NCBI GenBank assembly: GCA_018062515.1
Contig: JAGOSC010000078.1
Location: 1-8,172, forward strand
DNA from: Candidatus Omnitrophota bacterium
GTDB taxonomy: Bacteria; Omnitrophota; Gorgyraeia; Zapsychrales; Zapsychraceae
Direction: 5' to 3'
DNA: 8,172 bases
Made by a program: the position numbers and the translations under genes. The notes under the pieces were generated by a model. That model saw only the letters and a list, made by a program, of their open reading frames with translations. It had not been told where the DNA came from and did not search any database. Within the stretch, counting starts at the first letter, position 1. Each line of letters starts with the position of its first letter. This document shows positions 1 through 6,299 of this stretch, one piece after another.

Positions 1-2168
1 CCACCATTCTCGCCAAAATTAAAACCCGCGTCGGTCAAGATTATCTTCAAGGTGTTGTCAGCGACGACCTAAAACGGTTATACAATACTGGTTATTTTTC
101 TGACATCCGTGTTGATCGACAGTTAGACGGTGATGGCTTTAAGGTGCTTATTTACGTCGATGAAAAACCGATCATCGAAGAAATCACTTTTTCTAAAACA
201 AAACATATTAAGAAAAAAAAGTTGACCAAGACATTAAAATCTAAGGTCGGAAAATTTCTGGATAATAAAGAACTGAAAGACGATGAAAAAACGATCAAAG
301 AACTTTATGACAAAAAGGGTCTGACCACATCTGAAGTTAAAACAGAGACCTTTATCGATGAAGTGACGAATAAGGCGACCATTCATTTTGTCGTCCGCGA
401 AGGACAAAAAATTCGAATCAGTAAAATTAATATTTTCGGAAATGATTCTTTTAAAGACAGTAAAATCCGTAAAGTCATCAAAACGAAACCGAAGATATGG
501 ATTATACGTTCCGGTTATCTTAAAGACAGTGTCGTTGAAGAAGATATGGAAAGAATCACGTCTTTTTATGAACAAAACGGTTATATCGACGCTAAGGTAA
601 CTCACGAAATTGATTATCTATACAAAGGTAAAATTGAAATTGATATTCACATTACAGAAGGAAGAAGATATTCCGTCGGAAAAGTAACGTTAGCGGGCAA
701 TAATATTATTTCAGAAAAAGAAATATTAACCGCGATGGAAAATATTAAAAACGACGGCGTTTTCAGCCGTGAAAAGCTCAGTGTTGATATTTCAAAGATC
801 CGGACATTATATTTCGACCGGGGTTATATATTTGCGAAGGTTGTGGAATCCACATCATTGGATCCAAAATCAGGGACCGTCGGAGTTAAGATTGATATTG
901 AGGAAGGTGGTTTGGCGTATATTGAAAAAGTGCGGATCGAAGGCAATACGCGTACAAAAGATCAAGTTATCCGACGGGAATTAAAAATGTATCCCGGCGA
1001 CAGATTTGACGGCGAGCAGCTTAGAAAAAGTAAAGAGCGTTTAAATCAGTTAGAATATTTTGAAGATGTCAGCTTTGACATTGAAGACACCGAAACCGCG
1101 GATCGAAAAGATTTGGTTGTTCAAGTCAAAGAAGCGAAAACAGGGACATTTAGTTTTGGCGGCGGTTTCAGCACCGTCGATAAAATTGTCGGATTTATTG
1201 ATGTAGAACAAAGAAACTTCGATGCCATGAATTGGCCGACGTTTACCGGAGGCGGCCAGCATTTGGAATTAAGAGCTGAAACAGGTTCTTCACGAAGCAG
1301 CTATCGTTTGAGTTTTACGGAACCGTGGATGTTTGGATATCCTGTTTCCGGTGGATTTGATTTGTTCCGTACTGAACGAGATCGAGAACAGGATACTGGT
1401 TATGCCTACGATGAAAAACGCACCGGCGGTATTTTACGTTTGGGAAAACGTTTTTCTGATATATATTCAGGAAATGTTTCCTATAAGTTGGAACAAGTCG
1501 ATATCGGCAATTTTGAATCCGGAGTTTCAGCGGATTTATTGGCCGAAGAAGGCGAAAATCTTGTGAGTACGGTTGGTTTTGGGTTTATCCGCGACACGCG
1601 CAATAATTTTACCAATCCTTCTAAAGGATGGAAATTATCTCAAGATCTTGATTTCGCCGGCAAATGGCTAGGCGGAGATAAAGATTTTGTCCGCTATCAA
1701 GTTTCCAATAATATTTTCTTTCCTCTTATGTGGAGTTCGGTGTTAGAATTTAGACTGAAAACGGGCATTATTTCAGCCATTGGTGATTCAGAAAGCGTAC
1801 CGATTTTCGAACGATTTTTCGCCGGTGGTGCGAGCTCGATCCGCGGATATGATGAACGGGAAGTTGGTCCGCTTGATCCTATAACATTGGATCCAATCGG
1901 CGGGGAAGCTACAGCGGTAGGTAATATTGAGTATACCGTTCCATTGATCCAGTATATAAAGTTAGCGGGATTTTTTGATATTGGTAATGTTTGGTCAGAT
2001 TATAAAGATTTTGGTACAGGAAGTTTTAAATCAGGCACAGGTCTTGGCCTACGAGTCAAGACGCCGATCGGGCCAATCAATCTGGATTACGGTTATCCGT
2101 TAGCGGATGTTGCTACAGAATCTGATCGAAGCGGAAAATTTTATTTTAGTGTTAGTCGCGGATTTTAA
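1..2168 (+). CDS. bamA: BamA outer-membrane protein assembly factor (5' truncated)
   Basis: Core of the BAM complex, which folds and inserts beta-barrel proteins into the outer membrane. The frame is open from base 3 and encodes 721 residues; the signal peptide and first strand of POTRA1 lie off the left edge. Five POTRA domains are readable at about residues 1-56, 57-135, 136-224, 225-305 and 306-380. They show the family pattern, for example LYNTGYFSDIRV in POTRA1 and RIEGNTRTKDQVIRREL in POTRA5. The barrel follows from about 381. The conserved L6-loop motif appears as FFAGGASSIRGY, with the key Arg at about 614. The protein ends GKFYFSVSRGF, a C-terminal beta-signal with a terminal aromatic residue. 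Full-length homologues are about 750-800 residues, so roughly the first 50-80 are missing. The chaperone gene follows after 70 bases. The GTG at 144 is an internal codon, not the start, because POTRA1 coding is clear upstream of it. Confidence 0.97.
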   Translation, partial: TILAKIKTRVGQDYLQGVVSDDLKRLYNTGYFSDIRVDRQLDGDGFKVLIYVDEKPIIEEITFSKTKHIKKKKLTKTLKSKVGKFLDNKELKDDEKTIKELYDKKGLTTSEVKTETFIDEVTNKATIHFVVREGQKIRISKINIFGNDSFKDSKIRKVIKTKPKIWIIRSGYLKDSVVEEDMERITSFYEQNGYIDAKVTHEIDYLYKGKIEIDIHITEGRRYSVGKVTLAGNNIISEKEILTAMENIKNDGVFSREKLSVDISKIRTLYFDRGYIFAKVVESTSLDPKSGTVGVKIDIEEGGLAYIEKVRIEGNTRTKDQVIRRELKMYPGDRFDGEQLRKSKERLNQLEYFEDVSFDIEDTETADRKDLVVQVKEAKTGTFSFGGGFSTVDKIVGFIDVEQRNFDAMNWPTFTGGGQHLELRAETGSSRSSYRLSFTEPWMFGYPVSGGFDLFRTERDREQDTGYAYDEKRTGGILRLGKRFSDIYSGNVSYKLEQVDIGNFESGVSADLLAEEGENLVSTVGFGFIRDTRNNFTNPSKGWKLSQDLDFAGKWLGGDKDFVRYQVSNNIFFPLMWSSVLEFRLKTGIISAIGDSESVPIFERFFAGGASSIRGYDEREVGPLDPITLDPIGGEATAVGNIEYTVPLIQYIKLAGFFDIGNVWSDYKDFGTGSFKSGTGLGLRVKTPIGPINLDYGYPLADVATESDRSGKFYFSVSRGF

Positions 2169-2238
2169 GGGTGGTCACCATTGAATGGATGACTTGTTCG
2201 TTTGCAAAGAGAGAATCACAAAATAAATTGGAGGATTT

Positions 2239-2736
2239 ATGAACGTTAAGAATATATTAATGACCATGGTGTTGACGGTGATCATGACAACAACCGCCTC
2301 AGCTGCCAAAGAAAAATTAGGTTATGTGGATTTAAGCCGGTTATTTGATGAATATTATAAAACGCAGGATTTTGACAAAACTTTAGAAGCTAAGCACAAA
2401 GGTTTTGAAGAACAACGTAACGCTATGATTGAAAAAATCCGTGAATCGCAAGGTAAATTGGGTTTGCTCGAAGAAGCGAAGAAAACGGAAATGGAACAAG
2501 AAATTGAGAAAATGAAAGCGGATTTGTTAGAGTTTGATCGTCTGCAAAAAGCTGATTTGACCAAAGAACGAAATGAAAAAATTAGAGAAATTTTGCTCGA
2601 GATCGAGAATAAAGTCAGTGAATACGCGGAAAAAGAAGGATATGCCATGATTTTAAATGACCGCGTGTTGGTTTTTGGAGATCAAACTATTGATTTAACA
2701 AAAATCATTCTCGATATGCTGAATGCCAAAAAATAA
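2239..2736 (+). CDS. skp: Skp/OmpH-family periplasmic chaperone
   Basis: 165-residue periplasmic chaperone that holds unfolded outer-membrane proteins on their way to BamA. A signal peptide is visible: basic start (MNVKN), hydrophobic stretch at 6-19, and an AXA-type site ASA at 20-22, cleaved before residue 23. The mature protein opens with KLGYVDLSRLFDEYYKT, the typical first strand and helix of the OmpH family. Residues about 40-125 are highly charged (Lys/Glu/Gln) and helical, matching the coiled-coil tentacles. The C-terminus (YAMILNDRVLVFGDQTIDLT) matches the strand-helix that closes the trimer body. Length is typical. A GGAGG ribosome-binding site at 2230-2234 sits close to the ATG and supports this start. 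It lies directly after bamA, the usual partnership, and is followed by an intrinsic terminator. Family assignment is sure; the specific client set is inferred. Confidence 0.94.
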   Translation: MNVKNILMTMVLTVIMTTTASAAKEKLGYVDLSRLFDEYYKTQDFDKTLEAKHKGFEEQRNAMIEKIRESQGKLGLLEEAKKTEMEQEIEKMKADLLEFDRLQKADLTKERNEKIREILLEIENKVSEYAEKEGYAMILNDRVLVFGDQTIDLTKIILDMLNAKK

Positions 2737-2768
2737 TTTTTAAATCGGTACTATCATCAAGAAAACTT

Positions 2769-2798
2769 AAAAACAGAGAACATGCGTTCTCTGTTTTT
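2769..2798 (+). terminator. Intrinsic terminator after skp
   Basis: A perfect 12-bp inverted repeat (AAAAACAGAGAA at 2769-2780 and TTCTCTGTTTTT at 2787-2798) flanks a 6-base loop, CATGCG. The downstream arm ends in five T residues, and the upstream A-run would give a U-tract in the opposite direction, so it could work on both strands. It begins 32 bases after the skp stop and ends 23 bases before the lpxD start. It should end, or at least reduce, transcription from bamA-skp before the lpx genes. Confidence 0.85.
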
Positions 2799-2821
2799 AG
2801 GCTTATGGACTATGACGAGTT

Positions 2822-3850
2822 ATGTATAAAACTTTAGATGAGATTGCAAAAGTAATTGGCGGGGAAGTCATTGGTGATGGCTCAATCAAGATTACCGGTA
2901 TTAATGGAATAAAAGAGGCGAAGCCAGGTGAATTAACGTTTGTGGTTAATTCAAAATACGCTCTTCTAGCGGAAAAAACAAGGGCTTCCGGAATCATATA
3001 TCCAAAAAATATGGAACTTCCGGATAAGCCGGTTATTTTATCCGACGATCCATCCGGATCATTTTTTAAAGCTTTAAGCATTTTTACCGACGGCGAGACA
3101 TATTCATATCAAGGTATTCATTCCACCGCCATTGTTGCCAAGGATGCCAAAATCGGAAAGAATGTAACCCTAGGGCCGAATGTCGTTGTTGAACCTAAAG
3201 TTTCGATCGGCGATAATACGATCGTCGAGGCTAATTGTTATATCGGATTTAAATCGGTCATCGGAAAAGATGTGCGTTTGTATCCGAATATATCGATCGC
3301 GCACAAATCTGTTATAGGCAATCGGGTAAAAATTTTTAGCGGCACAGTGATAGGGTCTGATGGTTTTGGTTTTGAACAAGTGAATGGGGAACATATGAAG
3401 GTTCCTCAAGTTGGTATAGTGGTCATTGAAGATGATGTTGAAATAGGCGCTAATGTTACGATTGACCGGGCTCGTTTTAGCGAAACAGTTATTGGTCGAG
3501 GGACAAAAATTGATAATCTCGTCCAGATCGGTCATAACGTTATTATTGGAGAAAACTGTATTATCGTCGCGCAAGTTGGGATCGGCGGCAGTACCATTAT
3601 TGGAAAAAATTCCATTCTCGCGGGACAGGCGGGAGTGGTGGGCCATATTACGATCGGAGAAGGCAGTGTTGTCGCGGCTCAAGCTGGTGTTATTGGCTCA
3701 TTACCGCCTAAGAGTAAAGTCAGCGGGTACCCGGCTAAACCACATTTTCAGGCACAACGTGCCCACGTTGGTCTTCATAATCTACCCGAATTTATAAAAC
3801 GGATTAAAGAATTAGAAAAGAAAATTGCGAAACTAGAATCGGATAAATAA
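2822..3850 (+). CDS. lpxD: UDP-3-O-(3-hydroxyacyl)glucosamine N-acyltransferase LpxD
   Basis: Third acylation-stage enzyme of lipid A synthesis: transfers a 3-hydroxyacyl chain from ACP to the 2-amino group of UDP-3-O-acyl-glucosamine, in the cytoplasm. Its 342 residues match the usual length (341 in E. coli). An N-terminal uridine-binding domain covers about 1-100 (with GELTFVVNSKYALL near 36-50). A long left-handed beta-helix of isoleucine/valine-rich hexapeptide repeats covers about 101-300, and a C-terminal helix with charged heptads covers about 318-342. The family signature GSDGFGFE is at 178-185. VEIGANVTIDRARFS leads to the catalytic histidine in QIGHNVIIG (His238, equivalent to His239 of E. 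coli). The ATG at 2822 is chosen because the uridine-binding domain begins at once; the two ATGs just upstream (2805, 2812) are out of frame. The Shine-Dalgarno sequence is weak (GACGAG). The stop codon overlaps the lpxC start by one base, suggesting translational coupling. Confidence 0.97.
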   Translation: MYKTLDEIAKVIGGEVIGDGSIKITGINGIKEAKPGELTFVVNSKYALLAEKTRASGIIYPKNMELPDKPVILSDDPSGSFFKALSIFTDGETYSYQGIHSTAIVAKDAKIGKNVTLGPNVVVEPKVSIGDNTIVEANCYIGFKSVIGKDVRLYPNISIAHKSVIGNRVKIFSGTVIGSDGFGFEQVNGEHMKVPQVGIVVIEDDVEIGANVTIDRARFSETVIGRGTKIDNLVQIGHNVIIGENCIIVAQVGIGGSTIIGKNSILAGQAGVVGHITIGEGSVVAAQAGVIGSLPPKSKVSGYPAKPHFQAQRAHVGLHNLPEFIKRIKELEKKIAKLESDK

Positions 3851-5181
3851 TGTCTATGAAACACAAAACAATAGCTAAAGAAGTATCTATAAAGGGGATC
3901 GGCCTCCATACTGGATGCGATGTTGAAATTAAATTGAAACCGGCTGAGGTCGGGACGGGTATTCAATTTCAAAGAACGGATTTAGAATTAAAGCCTATCA
4001 TTAAGGCCAATATCGATAATGTTTGCTATGATTCGCCGTTAACACGATGTACGACGATTGGTTCTAAAAATCATGTTGTTCATACGATTGAACATTTGAT
4101 GAGCGCTTTGGCAGGATTAGGGATTACTAATTTGCACGTGGATATCAATGCGAATGAAATGCCCGGTTGTGACGGCAGCGCAAAGGATTTTTTAGACATT
4201 ATTAAACAAGCCGGAATAAGGGAACAGGAATTATTCGCTAATCCTTTTAAAGTAACCGAGTCCGTCGGTGTATTTAATAATGGTTCGTCCATTTATATAA
4301 CTCCGGCGGATCAATTAATTATTTCATACGTTTTGGATTATGATCATCCGATGCTTCACTCACAATTTGTTGAACTGGTGATTGATCAGGAAAATTATGA
4401 AAAACAAATTGCTCCCAGCCGGACATTTTGTCTGGAGCGAGAAGCAATTGAACTGCAAAAAAATGGTTTGGGAAAGGGAGCGAATTATCGCAACACATTA
4501 GTCGTCGGAGAAAAGGATGTTTTGGAAAATAAACTCCGATTTATGGACGAATTTGCTCGGCATAAAATTCTAGACATTATTGGCGATTTATATTTATTGG
4601 GCAGTCCGCTGAAGGGCCATATTTTTGCCGTCAAGAGCGGACATGATTTAAATACGCAGTTGCTTAAGAAAATCGCTGAACAAAGAAACGCGCAAATAAT
4701 ACAGACCAAACGTACAGAGTATGATTTTACGGGAAAAAAGGAAATAGATATTCAGGGAATTATGAACGTTCTTCCTCACCGTTATCCTTTTTTATTAGTT
4801 GATCGGGTCATTGAGTTAGAACATGGAAAAAGAGCGATTGGAATAAAAAATGTCACTATTAATGATGGTTTTTTTCAAGGACATTTTCCGACACGGCCGG
4901 TTATGCCGGGTGTTTTGATGGTCGAAGCTATGGCTCAAACGGGTGGAGTTGTTGTCTTGACGAATCCAGCTCACCGTGGTAAATTAGCGTTTTTTATGGC
5001 GGTCGATAATGTAAAATTTAGAAAGGTGGTCACTGCGGGAGATCAGCTTTTCATGGAAGTCGAGGTCATCAAAGATAGATCACGAATAACACAAATACAT
5101 GCTGTGGCTAAAGTTGAGAACGAAGTTGTAGCGGAAGCGGATATGACATTTTCCTTTACAGATTCCTCCTATTTGGATTAG
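3850..5181 (+). CDS. lpxC/fabZ: LpxC-FabZ fusion: UDP-3-O-acyl-GlcNAc deacetylase / 3-hydroxyacyl-ACP dehydratase
   Basis: A 443-residue two-domain protein. Residues 1 to about 282 are LpxC, the zinc deacetylase that commits UDP-3-O-acyl-GlcNAc to lipid A. The active-site set is complete: Glu81-His82 in HTIEHLMSAL, zinc ligands His238 and Asp242 in FARHKILDIIGDLY, and His265 in SGHDLN. After a short linker (about 283-298), residues 299-440 are FabZ, the hot-dog-fold dehydratase of fatty acid elongation. It has LPHRYPFLLVDRV and the catalytic pair His345 (QGHFP) and Glu359 (MVEAMAQ), spaced 14 apart as in stand-alone FabZ. No stop or frameshift separates the halves, so this is a true fusion. 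Such fusions are known in Bacteroidetes and some other diderms. The start ATG overlaps the lpxD stop (TAATG), with no clear Shine-Dalgarno; a second in-frame ATG at 3856 is possible. Both domains use or compete for 3-hydroxyacyl-ACP chemistry in the cytosol. Confidence 0.98.
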   Translation: MSMKHKTIAKEVSIKGIGLHTGCDVEIKLKPAEVGTGIQFQRTDLELKPIIKANIDNVCYDSPLTRCTTIGSKNHVVHTIEHLMSALAGLGITNLHVDINANEMPGCDGSAKDFLDIIKQAGIREQELFANPFKVTESVGVFNNGSSIYITPADQLIISYVLDYDHPMLHSQFVELVIDQENYEKQIAPSRTFCLEREAIELQKNGLGKGANYRNTLVVGEKDVLENKLRFMDEFARHKILDIIGDLYLLGSPLKGHIFAVKSGHDLNTQLLKKIAEQRNAQIIQTKRTEYDFTGKKEIDIQGIMNVLPHRYPFLLVDRVIELEHGKRAIGIKNVTINDGFFQGHFPTRPVMPGVLMVEAMAQTGGVVVLTNPAHRGKLAFFMAVDNVKFRKVVTAGDQLFMEVEVIKDRSRITQIHAVAKVENEVVAEADMTFSFTDSSYLD

Positions 5182-5193
5182 AATAATAAATTC

Positions 5194-5222
5194 TTTGGCT
5201 TTGTGCGAAATTACGCTAAAAT
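5194..5222 (+). promoter_or_regulatory. Possible sigma70-type promoter for lpxA
   Basis: In the 59-base gap before lpxA, TTGGCT (5195-5200) is followed after 16 bases by TAAAAT (5217-5222). These match the -35 consensus at 4/6 and the -10 consensus at 5/6. Initiation would fall near 5229, leaving a leader of only about a dozen bases with no Shine-Dalgarno. It may be an internal promoter in the lpx operon, or a chance match in an AT-rich spacer. Confidence 0.4.
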
Positions 5223-5240
5223 ACGAATGAAAAAATAATT

Positions 5241-6026
5241 ATGGAAAACATTAATATACATAAAACTGCTGTTATTAATCCGGGTGCTAAAATTTCACCT
5301 GGAGTGTCTATTGGGCCTTATTCTATCGTCGATGGTGATGTCAAATTGGGCGACAACGTCCGTATTGGGAGTCATTGTGTAATCACAGGCCAAACAACAA
5401 TTGGTAAAAATTGCAAAATATTTACTGGGGCTGTCATTGGCAGCGCTCCTCAAGATAGAAAACATTCCGTCGATGACAATGTTTTTCTAAACATCGGTGA
5501 AAATAATGTTATTCGCGAATATGTCACCATGAATCCGGGAACTTTGGATGGCGGTGGTAAAACCATCATCGGGAATAACAATCTTTTTATGGCTTACTGT
5601 CATGTGGCGCATGATTGTGTGATCGGGAATAATTGTATTATGGCGAACGCGGCCACATTAGGCGGGCATGTTACGCTGGAAGATGGAGCAATGATCGGTG
5701 GCTTCAGTGCCGTTCATCAATTTACGCGTTTGGGCCGATTATGCATTGTCGGCGGATGTTCTAAAGTGGTTCAGGATGTTCCTCCATTTGCGATGGCCGA
5801 TGGGCATCCAGCCCGAGTGATTCGTACAAATGCGGTCGGACTAAAACGGGCCAAAATTTCTGAACAGTCCGTAAGACTTCTCAGTAAAGCCTATAAAATT
5901 TTATTCCGACGAGGATTGACAAAAACTCACGCGATTGAGGCTGTTGTTAAAGAAGTCGAGATGTGTCCGGAAGTAGAACATTTAATCTTTTTTTGCAAAA
6001 CCTCGGAACGGGGACTTTGCAGTTAA
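5241..6026 (+). CDS. lpxA: UDP-N-acetylglucosamine O-acyltransferase LpxA
   Basis: First enzyme of lipid A synthesis: moves a 3-hydroxyacyl chain from ACP to the 3-OH of UDP-GlcNAc, in the cytoplasm. The 261 residues match E. coli (262). A left-handed beta-helix of hexapeptide repeats runs from about 5 to 190 and a helical C-terminal domain from about 200 to 261. The catalytic histidine lies in CHVAHDCVIGN (His124, equivalent to E. coli His125). VHQFTRLG, VGGCSKVVQDVPPF and the GLKR motif are also conserved. Gly172 sits at the hydrocarbon-ruler position (E. coli Gly173), which suggests a longer (about C14) acyl chain rather than the C10 linked to Met there. The C-terminus SERGLCS matches the family's usual RG-containing end, so the gene is complete. 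The ATG at 5241 is preceded by an A-rich leader with no Shine-Dalgarno. It follows lpxC-fabZ by 59 bases. Confidence 0.97.
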   Translation: MENINIHKTAVINPGAKISPGVSIGPYSIVDGDVKLGDNVRIGSHCVITGQTTIGKNCKIFTGAVIGSAPQDRKHSVDDNVFLNIGENNVIREYVTMNPGTLDGGGKTIIGNNNLFMAYCHVAHDCVIGNNCIMANAATLGGHVTLEDGAMIGGFSAVHQFTRLGRLCIVGGCSKVVQDVPPFAMADGHPARVIRTNAVGLKRAKISEQSVRLLSKAYKILFRRGLTKTHAIEAVVKEVEMCPEVEHLIFFCKTSERGLCS

Positions 6027-6178
6027 TCGTAATTTTCCAACTAGCCTCAAGTCACTGTGGATGGACAAAATAACCCTAAGTGTTCTTGCGGCCTTTTTTA
6101 TTCTACTTCGCCGAATACCCCGCGTTTTACTATGGGGATGAAGGCGAATGTAGAACCCTACGAAGCTCCCCAAACGCA

Positions 6179-6197
6179 GTCCAAACGAAATTTGGAC
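6179..6197. repeat. Perfect hairpin inside the repeat element
   Basis: Seven-base arms GTCCAAA and TTTGGAC flank a five-base loop CGAAA. This is the centre of the larger nested palindrome at 6154-6221. Confidence 0.7.
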
Positions 6198-6269
6198 GAA
6201 GTTTTGGAGCGAAGTAAGGTTAGGTATTCGGCTTCGAAGAATGAACCTTCAAGAACTTCTACTAAAATA

Positions 6270-6289
6270 CCCTGAGGCTTGCCTCGGGG
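6270..6289. repeat. GC-rich hairpin just upstream of lpxI
   Basis: CCCTGAGGC (6270-6278) and GCCTCGGGG (6281-6289) form a nine-base-pair stem with one G-U pair and a TT turn. It is not followed by a T-run, so it is not a standard terminator. It ends 10 bases before the lpxI ATG, and its right arm contains the G-run of the likely ribosome-binding site. The hairpin followed by AAGTTCATT looks like the end of a dispersed repeat. Confidence 0.7.
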
Positions 6290-6292
6290 AAG
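6286..6292 (+). promoter_or_regulatory. Likely lpxI ribosome-binding site within the repeat
   Basis: GGGGAAG lies 7 bases before the ATG at 6300 and is the only purine-rich Shine-Dalgarno candidate. Four of its bases (6286-6289) are paired in the 6270-6289 hairpin, so the site may be partly masked in the mRNA. Its placement favours the ATG at 6300 over the in-frame TTG at 6279, which is inside the hairpin. Confidence 0.55.
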
Positions 6293-6299
6293 TTCATTT

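Larger units (their letters stand above)
6101..6298. repeat. Inverted-repeat-rich, REP/MITE-like element
   Basis: Several inverted repeats are packed together. TTCTAC-TTCGCC (6101-6112) pairs with GGCGAA-T-GTAGAA (6143-6155), enclosing CCCC/GGGG. GTCCAAA/TTTGGAC (6179-6185/6191-6197) forms a tight hairpin extended by GCTCC/GGAGC (6165-6169/6206-6210) and AACCCTAC/GTAAGGTT (6154-6161/6214-6221, one mismatch). GCCGAATACC (6110-6119) is perfectly complementary to GGTATTCGGC (6223-6232), an alternative outer pairing that would close the whole unit. AATGAACCTTC (6240-6250) is complementary, with one bulge, to GAAGTTCATT (6289-6298). This density is typical of small non-autonomous elements or REP-type palindromes, and it interrupts an otherwise compact lpx cluster. 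No transposase and no target-site duplication is evident. The boundaries are estimates from the outermost repeats. Confidence 0.65.
6027..6299. other. 273-base non-coding gap between lpxA and lpxI
   Basis: This is the only long intergenic space in the window. Bases 6027-6100 show no promoter, RNA gene or terminator that I can support. From about 6101 onward the gap is occupied by nested inverted repeats and a terminal hairpin (separate entries). Short open frames on both strands have no recognisable protein content and overlap the palindromes, so they are not called. No lpxB, Gfo/Idh oxidoreductase or transposase fragment is visible here. Confidence 0.75.

Noticed and set aside
144..146. GTG at 144 as the bamA start
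   Set aside because: The same frame is open from base 3 and encodes recognisable POTRA1 sequence, so 144 is an internal valine codon of a truncated gene.
234..605. 123-codon minus-strand open frame within bamA
   Set aside because: It lies wholly opposite clear POTRA coding sequence and has no family resemblance.
2174..2193. Small hairpin between bamA and skp (GTCA-CCA / TGG-A-TGAC)
   Set aside because: The stem is short and bulged with no T-run and no clear promoter nearby. I could not support a terminator or operator, and bamA-skp are probably co-transcribed.
3170..3682. 170-codon open frame on the minus strand within lpxD
   Set aside because: It is the antisense shadow of the repetitive hexapeptide region of LpxD, with no recognisable domain and no start signals.
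5994..6021. Hairpin at the end of lpxA (TGCAAA...TTTGCA with an inner CCTC/GGGG pairing) as a terminator
   Set aside because: It lies inside the conserved C-terminal coding sequence and is not followed by a T-run, so it is probably incidental.
6057..6275. 72-codon open frame (and a 63-codon reverse frame at 5982-6173) in the lpxA-lpxI gap
   Set aside because: Both run through the nested palindromes, lack a ribosome-binding site, and give low-complexity proteins with no recognisable motif.
6279..6281. TTG at 6279 as the lpxI start
   Set aside because: It lies in the turn of the 6270-6289 hairpin with no ribosome-binding site; the family N-terminus fits the ATG at 6300.
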